From: Catalinimonas alkaloidigena
GTDB taxonomy: Bacteria; Bacteroidota; Bacteroidia; Cytophagales; Cyclobacteriaceae
Direction: 5' to 3'
Length of the DNA stretch: 64,000 nt
Assembly (NCBI RefSeq): GCF_029504655.1
Contig: NZ_JAQFIL010000001.1
Location: forward strand, 3,415,001 to 3,479,000
In this document: positions 1 to 8,405 of the stretch, one piece after another
How positions within the stretch are numbered: the first letter of the stretch is position 1
Layout: each line of letters opens with the position of its first letter
Notes under the pieces: model-generated
What the model saw: the letters and a program-made list of their open reading frames with translations, nothing else
What the model was told of the DNA's origin: nothing
Databases searched by the model: none
Program-made: the position numbers and the translations under genes

Positions 1-3000
1 GTAGTACCGAATTAGCCAGCAACAATAGTGGGTTGTTTGAAAACCTGGAAGCCGGTCAATATGTAATCAGTATTGAAAATGAAGCTACAGGCTGTGTCTC
101 CATTCCTTCTGATAAAATAGATGTAGGTGAAAATATACCCGCTTTTCCTGCTTATAATATCACTGATTTAGCTGTAACCAACTGTAACAGCAGCAAGCCG
201 GATGGTTCGCTCACGCTGGACTTTAGTGGAGGCAATGACGATTATGATTTCTATTGGTATGTAGGGGTAGATACATCTACACCTGTCAGCCCTCAGCCAT
301 CCGTAGCTAATAGTTTAACTAATATTGCTGCTGGTGATTATAAAGTACGAGTAACCAGCGATTCTACTGGTTGTGAGACACTAATTTCTTTAGTGCTGAA
401 TGACAATTCTGCTGACTATATGGATCAAATTTCAGCGCAAGTACTTCAAGATCAGCAATACTGTGTAGGTTATAGTGGTAAGGCAAGAGCCAATTTAGTA
501 GCACCTTCGGGTGCAGCAGCCGATACAAGTTTATATACTTTCTATTGGTATGCAGGCAGCAAAAATAATGTTGAAAATAATTCCGCCCCATTAATTAGTG
601 GAGAGAATAATGCAACTATTAAAGGACTGGATGCTGGCACTTATTCCGTGAGAGCTGTAAAAAATGATGGCTCAGGCTGTCACGCTTTAGACACAGCACA
701 AGTGATAATAAATGATGTTAGTGTAAGCCAATATACTGATATTGCGGTGACTATAGTTGAGCAAAGTTCATGTAACTCTAATGATCCTAATGGCTCGTTA
801 ATAGGAAATGTTGGAGGGAATAATTCTGATTACACTTTTACATGGAAGTGGGTAGATGGAGGTATTGATAAAGACATTAATTCAACCAATATATCTACAG
901 CCAATATTTCAGATAATGAAATTACAGGCCTGCCGGTAGGCACCTATAAGTTAATAGTTGAGAATAACATCACAGGCTGTTCTGGTTTTCAAGTTGTAAC
1001 CCTAAATGACAACATTATCCAGGGCAACGAAATACGTTTAACATTAGCAAGTACTGAAGTTTCTTCTTGTACATCTCCTGATGGAGTTGCAGAAGTTACC
1101 AATATTGATCTTTCAGAAGATAATGGCGCTACATTTACGATAGCGGATGATCTTAGTAACTATACGTTTGAATGGTATGAAGGAAATAGCACATCTGCTT
1201 CAGATTTAATAGATCCAGCGACTCACCCTTCTGCAAATACTGCTAGACTTCAAAATGTAGAGCCTGGAGTATACACCGTTATAGCTAACAATATTGATTC
1301 TGAATGTGCCTCAGTATCATATTCAGTAGAAGTAGAAAGTGAAACGCAAAACAACATTAGTTTCACTGTAAGCTTTGATGAACAAGATGACTGTATAAAT
1401 CCTAATGGAGGAATACATATCACTGCAGTTACAGGTGGATCAGGTACTTATACTTACCAATGGCATACTGGTAGTACTGATGAATATCCTCTTGTTGGAG
1501 AAACGAATGCTTCACTAGAGAACGTAAGAACTAGCAAGTACATGTTAAGAATTACTGATCAGGTGAGTGGATGCTATAAGGATGAAGTAATCTCTTTACC
1601 GGCAGCAGCTGGTATTACTCCAGTTCCTCCTGCAAATTTAAGTCAGGTTGAGCATGTGAACGCTTGTGTCCCAAAAAATACTGGAAGGCTTGTAGGTGAA
1701 GTTGACCCTACATTATTATCTGATCCTAGCAGCTTATTCTTCGGCTATAATGACAGTGATTTCTACTATTACTGGTTTGAAGGTGAAAACCCTAAATATA
1801 TCAACCCTAGTGCTGATCCTATAGATGATATTAGCAATTTTGATATCATAACCTCTCAACCGACAACTGGTAATAATCAAGCTGAAATTACTGGTCTGGA
1901 ACCTGGTTTCTATACAGTGATAGTTGTTGATGCATCAAGTGGAAGTCCCGATGGCTGTCGTTCAGAACCTACCACATTTGAGGTAAAATCTATTTCTCAA
2001 GCACCAGTAGCTACCGTAATCACAACTCCTGATATATACTGTGTAGGAGACAATGGTACTGCTGATATAACAATTGAGAAAAAGAATGGAGATTCTACAC
2101 CTTATGATGGTTACTCAATTGTAAGTTCAACCTTAGATGGAAATCCATATACTGCACCGGCATTATCCATAACACAGAATGATGATTTTGGAACTGATCA
2201 AACATCTATTCTACTAACAGATTTAAGTCTCGGAAGCTATAGTTTTACCTTTAGAGATAACGAAACTAAATGTGATACTACCATTACATTTGATATAGGT
2301 ATTAATACTGATATTCCAATCCTCTCCAATGATAATGTTCAATTAGTGAGTCATAAAACATCTTGCAATCCTAATAATGGAGAAGCTGAAGTAATAATTT
2401 CTGCTAGTGGAGACGGAATTACCAATTTGTCAGAATATACCTTCTATTGGCATGAAACAGAAGCTACAACAAACTCTGATATAACGGATGCCGCAGTTTA
2501 TGTTCAAACTGGAGAACAGGCAACTGGCTTGGATGTAGGGGTCTACTATGTGTATGCTATAAATAATACGACAGGTTGTGCTTCTTCATTTCAAACCATT
2601 GAAATCAAAGATAAGGTGCCTGCTACTGTAATTGAGCTTGTATCCAATACCCCTGATCGTAATTGTGATACTGCCACGCCGGGAAGCGGCTTGATCAGTA
2701 TCCGCATCTATGATGAGGATAACAGTGGAAACGTAACTTATCCAGCTGGTGGCTATGATGTCTTATGGGAAGATGAGAATGGTGTAGATGTTACCGCACA
2801 AGCAGCCCCCAATGATGGCGATACGAATGGCGGAACGCAGCCTGCGACCACTACCTTAGCAAATCTTTCTGCTGGTGAATATACTGTTTCGGTTATTAAC
2901 CCTGAGACCCAATGTAAAACAGTTTTAGCAAGGTATACAATTGATTCTGATCCATATTTACCAGAGTTCACTGCAGTTAGTGCTAATATTACTCATAGTA

Positions 3001-5462
3001 CTACTTGTGATGGTAATGGTGAAGTAGTTATTTCCGAAATCAGAGAAAATGGTAATTACATCACAGATTTCACTAATTATAGCTTTGAGTGGTATGAAAG
3101 TGATGGAACTACACCAATAACTGATGATTTAGGAAGTACAATTATAGGGAATACTATAACAGGTTTGTCAGCAGACACACTCTATGTTTATGTTACTAAT
3201 ACCACTACAGGTAATTGTACTTCAAATAGTCTGCAAGTAATTATTGAAAATGAGAGTACCCCACCATTGATTTATCAAGAGGAATTATTGCCCTTCATCA
3301 GCTGCACAGGCGTTAATGAAGGTGTCATTGAAGTAGCGGGCGAAGAAAGTGATCCGGCAAATGTTCCAGCTTTGGGATATAGATATGAGTGGGCTATGGC
3401 TGACGGTTCTCCTATGCCAACTGATGCGGTTTACAATGCCGACAGTAGCAGGGTGAGTAATCTTCAAAATGGCTCTTATCAGGTACTGATGACTAATAAG
3501 TCAACAGGTTGTCAAATTTCGGAAACTTATGATATTAGACTAAGACAGGTAACGCCGATACTATTAATGGCTAAACTAGCCGACCAAACTTTCTGCTATG
3601 GAAATGGTGAAGCTGAAGTTTCAGAAGTCAGAATGATGGGTAGTACCCTTAATCCTAATGACTTCCGGTTCATCTGGTACGAGAGCGATCTCACAACTGT
3701 AATTGCTACTCCCACTTATGGACTGAATGTAAATGCAATGCATGCAGACAGCCTGGTAGCAGGCATTTATTATGTAGTGGCTGAAAATATCCATACCGGT
3801 TGTACGGCTTTACCAGTTCAGTTTGAAATTGAAGATAACTCAGAACCTATAATTGTATCGCTGGACGACATTTCAGATCCAATTATAGCATGTGACCCAT
3901 CAAATTTTCCGGAAGGAGAAATTGAAATAGAAGTCCGAAATAGCACTTCAGTAATTACCAGTTGGTATTCAGGAAATAGTGTTACTAATCCTGCTGATAG
4001 TATCCCCGGCTTCAACAACTCACTTGAAATTGAAAATCTGGTTCCTGGTCAATATACCGTATGGGTCATGGATACCTTGACAGGCTGTAGTACCACACGT
4101 ACCTATACCATTGAAGGCATAGAAGTTCCGCTCATGGTCAATACTTCTTCTACCAATTATAGCAGTTGTATTCAACCGGATGGAACGATTGCCGCTAATA
4201 TCAATGGCGGAAGTGGTGATTATATCATCAATTGGTTTAGCGGTACTGGTAATGACCTTCAACCCATTGCTTCAGCCAACAATAGTACATTAATAGAAGG
4301 TTTGACGAATGGTATTTATACTGTTGTTGTACAAGACAGACGCGAACCATACTGCCAGGAATCACGGGCAGAAATCGTAGTAGAAGATAGTAGAGGGGAG
4401 GAAATCATGGTCGTTGTTAATAATGATTTCCAAATGACAAACTGTGATGACAATCTTCCCAATGGACAGCTTAGTGCAGTAGTAAATGGAGAACTTTCAC
4501 GCTACAATTTCTTCTGGTATAATGGTACTGATACTAACACTAAGCCTATCGCTACCGGTCCGGTAATCGCTGAGCTTGCATCTGGGCAATTTACACTTCT
4601 GGCTCGTGATAAAGTTACCGGATGTATCAGTATGCCTTTCACAGGAGAAGTAATTGCTGTAACTGATACTACTATTATTCCTGCCCCTGTCGTAAGCAGT
4701 ACTCCTGTTACACGTTGTGATTCACCAAACGGAACAGCCACAGCTATACTAGACAGCACCTTTGTTGAGCCAGATGTGGATTATAGATATAGCTGGTATG
4801 ATACTGAAGGAGAACTAGTCTTTAGCAGCATAAGATCAAATACCGCCAACTTCCTGAGTGCAGGTGAATATACTGTCATAGTTAGTAATGTACTAACAGG
4901 CTGTAGCGCTGAAACAGCAACCGTAAGTGTTGGAGAAGACATTTATGTGCCTGAATTTGAAGTTATCAGCACCCCTTCAATCTGTTCTCAGCCTAACGGA
5001 ACCATCCGTTTAGAGTTTGTAGAACCTATAAAGATTGTAGATGTAGAATGGATAACACCAGACGGTTATGAATCTGGCTTTATCCTGAATAATCAGCCCG
5101 CAGGATTCTATGAAGTTACTATTACTGACGATAAAGGCTGTAAACATACCAAAACGGCTGAGATAAAGTCTCAAATTCATGTCTATAATGGGGTATCTCC
5201 TAACGGAGACGGTAAAAACGATAAGTTCATGATCAGCTGTATTGAGCAGTATCATGAAAATGTAGTAAGAATTTATAACAGAGCAGGTGCCATAGTATAT
5301 GAAGACTTCAAATACGATAATGAAAGCGTTTATTTTGAAGGATATGGAAATCGAGGATTATATATCGGAGGAGATGAATTACCTGAAGGTACTTATTACT
5401 ATATCGTTGATAAGAAAAACGGTGATGAACCTGTTTCGGGTTATCTAGAATTACTGAGATAG
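1..5462 (+). CDS. SprB-like giant repeat adhesin with T9SS type B C-terminal domain (5' end outside window)
   Basis: The frame is open from the first bases (Ser-Thr-Glu-Leu before the TTG at 33), so the gene starts upstream and only its last ~1820 codons are here. The visible protein is about 17-18 divergent units of ~90-105 residues. Each has an early Cys near a Pro-x-Gly/Asn-Gly, a central aromatic strand such as FYWY, an L-x-x-G-x-Y-x-V segment and a final T-G-C. This resembles SprB/PKD-like beta-sandwich repeats. The last ~95 residues carry YNGVSPNGDGKND, the signature of the gliding-motility-associated (CHU_C, type B) T9SS sorting domain. The protein is therefore expected to be exported by T9SS and to reach the cell surface. 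The next gene is PorP/SprF-like, as in the sprB-sprF pair of Flavobacterium johnsoniae. A role in adhesion or gliding is inferred; no ligand can be read. Confidence 0.88.
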   Translation, partial: STELASNNSGLFENLEAGQYVISIENEATGCVSIPSDKIDVGENIPAFPAYNITDLAVTNCNSSKPDGSLTLDFSGGNDDYDFYWYVGVDTSTPVSPQPSVANSLTNIAAGDYKVRVTSDSTGCETLISLVLNDNSADYMDQISAQVLQDQQYCVGYSGKARANLVAPSGAAADTSLYTFYWYAGSKNNVENNSAPLISGENNATIKGLDAGTYSVRAVKNDGSGCHALDTAQVIINDVSVSQYTDIAVTIVEQSSCNSNDPNGSLIGNVGGNNSDYTFTWKWVDGGIDKDINSTNISTANISDNEITGLPVGTYKLIVENNITGCSGFQVVTLNDNIIQGNEIRLTLASTEVSSCTSPDGVAEVTNIDLSEDNGATFTIADDLSNYTFEWYEGNSTSASDLIDPATHPSANTARLQNVEPGVYTVIANNIDSECASVSYSVEVESETQNNISFTVSFDEQDDCINPNGGIHITAVTGGSGTYTYQWHTGSTDEYPLVGETNASLENVRTSKYMLRITDQVSGCYKDEVISLPAAAGITPVPPANLSQVEHVNACVPKNTGRLVGEVDPTLLSDPSSLFFGYNDSDFYYYWFEGENPKYINPSADPIDDISNFDIITSQPTTGNNQAEITGLEPGFYTVIVVDASSGSPDGCRSEPTTFEVKSISQAPVATVITTPDIYCVGDNGTADITIEKKNGDSTPYDGYSIVSSTLDGNPYTAPALSITQNDDFGTDQTSILLTDLSLGSYSFTFRDNETKCDTTITFDIGINTDIPILSNDNVQLVSHKTSCNPNNGEAEVIISASGDGITNLSEYTFYWHETEATTNSDITDAAVYVQTGEQATGLDVGVYYVYAINNTTGCASSFQTIEIKDKVPATVIELVSNTPDRNCDTATPGSGLISIRIYDEDNSGNVTYPAGGYDVLWEDENGVDVTAQAAPNDGDTNGGTQPATTTLANLSAGEYTVSVINPETQCKTVLARYTIDSDPYLPEFTAVSANITHSTTCDGNGEVVISEIRENGNYITDFTNYSFEWYESDGTTPITDDLGSTIIGNTITGLSADTLYVYVTNTTTGNCTSNSLQVIIENESTPPLIYQEELLPFISCTGVNEGVIEVAGEESDPANVPALGYRYEWAMADGSPMPTDAVYNADSSRVSNLQNGSYQVLMTNKSTGCQISETYDIRLRQVTPILLMAKLADQTFCYGNGEAEVSEVRMMGSTLNPNDFRFIWYESDLTTVIATPTYGLNVNAMHADSLVAGIYYVVAENIHTGCTALPVQFEIEDNSEPIIVSLDDISDPIIACDPSNFPEGEIEIEVRNSTSVITSWYSGNSVTNPADSIPGFNNSLEIENLVPGQYTVWVMDTLTGCSTTRTYTIEGIEVPLMVNTSSTNYSSCIQPDGTIAANINGGSGDYIINWFSGTGNDLQPIASANNSTLIEGLTNGIYTVVVQDRREPYCQESRAEIVVEDSRGEEIMVVVNNDFQMTNCDDNLPNGQLSAVVNGELSRYNFFWYNGTDTNTKPIATGPVIAELASGQFTLLARDKVTGCISMPFTGEVIAVTDTTIIPAPVVSSTPVTRCDSPNGTATAILDSTFVEPDVDYRYSWYDTEGELVFSSIRSNTANFLSAGEYTVIVSNVLTGCSAETATVSVGEDIYVPEFEVISTPSICSQPNGTIRLEFVEPIKIVDVEWITPDGYESGFILNNQPAGFYEVTITDDKGCKHTKTAEIKSQIHVYNGVSPNGDGKNDKFMISCIEQYHENVVRIYNRAGAIVYEDFKYDNESVYFEGYGNRGLYIGGDELPEGTYYYIVDKKNGDEPVSGYLELLR

Positions 5463-5476
5463 TAAGTATGTGATTG

Positions 5477-5497
5477 GGGGCAAGGAAGAATTGCCCC
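5477..5497 (+). other. Intercistronic hairpin
   Basis: GGGGCAA (5477-5483) pairs perfectly with TTGCCCC (5491-5497) around a 7-base loop, between the adhesin stop and the PorP/SprF start. No T-run follows, so it is more likely an mRNA stability or partial attenuation element than a full terminator. Confidence 0.4.
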
Positions 5498-5518
5498 TAA
5501 AAATCAAACCATGAAAGT

Positions 5519-6448
5519 ATGTTAAAATTTTACACACACAGATACTTAATAATACTGATCATTGGAATTTTTGTATTGCTACAGCATTCACTTATTGCGC
5601 AGCAAAGACCAATATTTTCTCAGTATATGTTTAATGGATTGGTACTAAATCCGGCTTATGCTGGCAATCAACCTCAGCTCAGTGTAAGCTTACTGCATAG
5701 AGATCAATGGGTAAATGTGGATGGGGCTCCTAAAACAAGTAGCTTCATAGCCCATTCTGCTCTAAAAAACAGACCGGTAGGTTTAGGTCTTTTAGTTTCC
5801 AGAGATAAAATAGGTGTACATGATGATTACAGCATTTATGGTAGTTATGCTTATAAACTAAATATTGGTGTAGGTACGCTTTCGCTAGGTTTGCAGGCCG
5901 GATTCAATTATATGGTCTCAGATTTTACTAAGTTATCTACATTTAACCCTGATGATCCCTTGTTTTACGGAACAGTTACCCGTTTTAGCCCAAACTTTGG
6001 TACGGGAGCTTTTTTTAGTAATAAAACTTCTTATGCGGGAATATCAATTCCATATCTCATTAATAATAAAGTTTATGACAAAGAAGACGTGATCTCTGAG
6101 GCCAGGGAGGCTCGATATTATTTTGTGACCGGAGGGCATGTCTTTCATGTATCTCCCGGTTTAAAAATAAAACCCTCCGGACTCATTAGAGTACAGGAGG
6201 GTCAACCCATAGGTGTGGATATCAATACAAATGTTTTTTTACAAGAAATTTTAAATGTAGGTGCCTCCTATCGTAGCGGGGACTCCATCATCTTGCTATT
6301 TGAAATGCTATTGAATAAAAATCTCAGTGTTGGTTATGCATATGATCATACACTTTCTCGTATTCGTAATTACACTGATGGCACCCACGAGTTTATGTTA
6401 ACTTTCCGCCGTCCATTAGGAAAAGGGCCATGCCACGCTTATTTCTAA
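5519..6448 (+). CDS. PorP/SprF family type IX secretion membrane protein
   Basis: 309 residues. An N-terminal hydrophobic signal (about residues 8-28, ending LIAQQ) is followed by the family hallmark FSQYMFNGLVLNPAYAGN and by alternating beta-strand-rich sequence ending in an aromatic tail (HAYF), as expected for an outer membrane beta-barrel. In F. johnsoniae SprF is needed for secretion of the adhesin SprB, and PorP-like proteins act with T9SS substrates bearing type B domains. Its position 56 bp after a type B substrate on the same strand supports a dedicated export or anchoring role for that adhesin. The ATG at 5519 is chosen because an ATG at 5511 runs into a stop after three codons. Confidence 0.9.
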   Translation: MLKFYTHRYLIILIIGIFVLLQHSLIAQQRPIFSQYMFNGLVLNPAYAGNQPQLSVSLLHRDQWVNVDGAPKTSSFIAHSALKNRPVGLGLLVSRDKIGVHDDYSIYGSYAYKLNIGVGTLSLGLQAGFNYMVSDFTKLSTFNPDDPLFYGTVTRFSPNFGTGAFFSNKTSYAGISIPYLINNKVYDKEDVISEAREARYYFVTGGHVFHVSPGLKIKPSGLIRVQEGQPIGVDINTNVFLQEILNVGASYRSGDSIILLFEMLLNKNLSVGYAYDHTLSRIRNYTDGTHEFMLTFRRPLGKGPCHAYF

Positions 6449-6451
6449 TGG

Positions 6452-7729
6452 TCAATCATTTTCACGAATAATAGTTTGGTTTCTGTTAGGCCCAGTGGAT
6501 ATCAAATTGATAGATACACCAACTTCATCTTCCACATATTTAATGTATTTCATCAACTCGTAAGGAAGTTCATCAAAATGTCTGGCATCAGCGAGTGAAG
6601 TATTCCAACCTTTAAATGATTTATACACAGGCTTAATTTCACCATCGCATATGTCAAAAGGCAGATGATCGGTTACTTCACCATTTTCCAATTCATAATG
6701 CGTGCACACTTTTATTTCCTCAAAACTATTCAATACATCGGCCTTCATCATAAATAGTTCGGTAGCACCATTAATCATTACCGCATATTTTAAGGCTGGA
6801 AGGTCCAACCAACCGCAACGTCTTGGCCTGCCGGTAGTGGCTCCGAATTCATTTCCATTTTTTCTTAAAGTCTCTCCTGTTACATCATTCAATTCTGTAG
6901 GAAAAGGGCCGGAACCAACTCGGGTACAGTAGGCTTTAAATATTCCCAGTACACTTCCGATATTTTTTGGAGCAACGCCTAAACCTGTACATGCACCAGA
7001 TGCGATAGTAGTGGAGCTGGTTACAAATGGATAACTACCAAAGTCAACATCTAATAAAGAACCTTGAGCTCCTTCTGCCAGGACAGTGACACTTTCATTG
7101 ATTTTTTGATTAATCAAATATTCACTATCAACTATGTTATAAGTTTTCAAGAGCTCAACACCTTCAAAAAACTCTGCCTCCAGCGTAGACATATCCTCAA
7201 CCGCATCAAAATAAGAAAGCTTTCTCTTATGTTCATCAACCAGTTTATGATATCTCTCATTAAAATTATCAGAAAGTATATCACCTACCCTGAGTCCATG
7301 ACGGCCAATTTTATCCTGATATGCAGGGCCTATGCCTTTTAAAGTTGATCCTATTTTGTCTTTACCTTTTGCTTTTTCATAAGCTGCATCTAAGAGCCTA
7401 TGCGAAGGAAGGATGATCTGAGCTTTTTTAGAAATGAACAGGTTCTTGGTGAGATCAAGGTTAAAGGATTTCAGCCCTTCTATTTCTTTCTTAAAAATAA
7501 TAGGATCCAATACCACTCCATTCCCAATGATATTGATAATATCCTGACGAAATATTCCTGAAGGAATTTGATGTAGAACATGCTTAATATTGTCAAATTC
7601 TAAAGTATGCCCAGCGTTTGGACCACCCTGGAACCTGGCAACCACCTTGTATTTCGGGGCCAGATAATCTACAATTTTGCCTTTTCCTTCATCTCCCCAT
7701 TGGAGTCCTAGCAGTACGTCAACTTTCAT
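6452..7729 (-). CDS. purA: Adenylosuccinate synthase
   Basis: 425 residues, the normal length. The enzyme condenses IMP with aspartate using GTP, the first step of AMP synthesis from IMP, in the cytoplasm. The N-terminus has the GDEGKGK loop (residues 12-18, Asp13 the catalytic base) and NAGHT with His41 at the family position. The IMP and base-binding segments (SSTTIASGACTGLG, TTGRPRRCGWLD) and the C-terminal STGPNR are all present. It is the last gene of a spoT-fur-purA series on the minus strand and converges with the PorP/SprF gene, 3 bp apart. A hairpin between fur and purA may lower its readthrough. Confidence 0.97.
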   Translation of the reverse strand: MKVDVLLGLQWGDEGKGKIVDYLAPKYKVVARFQGGPNAGHTLEFDNIKHVLHQIPSGIFRQDIINIIGNGVVLDPIIFKKEIEGLKSFNLDLTKNLFISKKAQIILPSHRLLDAAYEKAKGKDKIGSTLKGIGPAYQDKIGRHGLRVGDILSDNFNERYHKLVDEHKRKLSYFDAVEDMSTLEAEFFEGVELLKTYNIVDSEYLINQKINESVTVLAEGAQGSLLDVDFGSYPFVTSSTTIASGACTGLGVAPKNIGSVLGIFKAYCTRVGSGPFPTELNDVTGETLRKNGNEFGATTGRPRRCGWLDLPALKYAVMINGATELFMMKADVLNSFEEIKVCTHYELENGEVTDHLPFDICDGEIKPVYKSFKGWNTSLADARHFDELPYELMKYIKYVEDEVGVSINLISTGPNRNQTIIREND

Positions 7730-7752
7730 TAGTTATAATTTCATGATACATT

Positions 7753-7783
7753 AAAAAAGGTGTCAACAATTGCTGTCAACACC
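7753..7783 (-). terminator. Terminator-like hairpin between fur and purA
   Basis: Read on the minus strand, GGTGT at 7783-7779 pairs with ACACC at 7763-7759. The stem is extended inward by G-T and Watson-Crick pairs and is followed by six T residues (7758-7753). It lies after the fur stop and before purA, so it could terminate or attenuate transcription from spoT-fur. Confidence 0.55.
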
Positions 7784-7819
7784 AAAGTTAAGGCTAAAGT
7801 AATATAAAATCAGTGAAGA

Positions 7820-8320
7820 TTAACGAGATTTTTCAGCATTCGCTACATCACTTCCCTCTTCAGGCTTATTTACACAATTATCTTTATTGCAGCTTCCATA
7901 AAGAATTAGTGAATGATGTTCAACTTTATAATCCAGTAGCTCTCCTACCATTTTTTGAATATTATAGATTCGAGGATCGCAAAATTCAACTACCTTATTA
8001 CAATCAGTACAAATGAGATGGTCATGCTGTTTGTAGCCATAGTTTTTTTCATACTGAGCGAGATTTTTTCCAAACTGATGTTTACTTACCAGATCACATT
8101 CTACCAAAATGTCTAGGGTGTTATAAACCGTAGCTCGACTCACCCGGTAGTTTTTATTTTTCATACTGATGTAAAGGGATTCTACATCAAAATGTCCATC
8201 TCTGGAATAAATTTCTTCCAGTATCGCGAAGCGCTCAGGTGTTTTGCGATAACTTTTTTCTTCCAGATAATTAACGAATGTATCTTTTACTTTTTGAAAT
8301 ATGTCTTGGTTGAGTGCCAT
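7820..8320 (-). CDS. Fur family metal-responsive transcriptional regulator
   Basis: 166 residues. The N-terminal winged helix (about residues 10-85, with [14 protein letters not shown] as recognition region) is followed by the dimerisation domain with HDHLIC (His99, Asp100, His101, Cys104), Cys107 and a second Cys pair at 144 and 149. These fit the regulatory and structural metal sites of Fur/PerR/Zur proteins. The sequence does not say whether iron, zinc or peroxide is sensed. It lies 85 bp after spoT and 90 bp before purA on the same strand; this order recurs in Bacteroidota. The C-terminal tail after residue 150 is polar and probably unstructured. Confidence 0.92.
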   Translation of the reverse strand: MALNQDIFQKVKDTFVNYLEEKSYRKTPERFAILEEIYSRDGHFDVESLYISMKNKNYRVSRATVYNTLDILVECDLVSKHQFGKNLAQYEKNYGYKQHDHLICTDCNKVVEFCDPRIYNIQKMVGELLDYKVEHHSLILYGSCNKDNCVNKPEEGSDVANAEKSR

Positions 8321-8405
8321 AAAAGAATTGCTCCTTGGTTACAAATATAGAATTTCTCAGACGTTTAGTAAGTAAACTTTCAATATTCTTTATTTGATAC
8401 TCGCT

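Noticed and set aside
1..5462. Considered tandem DNA repeats or a recombination hotspot
   Set aside because: Repeats are visible at protein level only; the DNA units are too diverged to be recent tandem copies.
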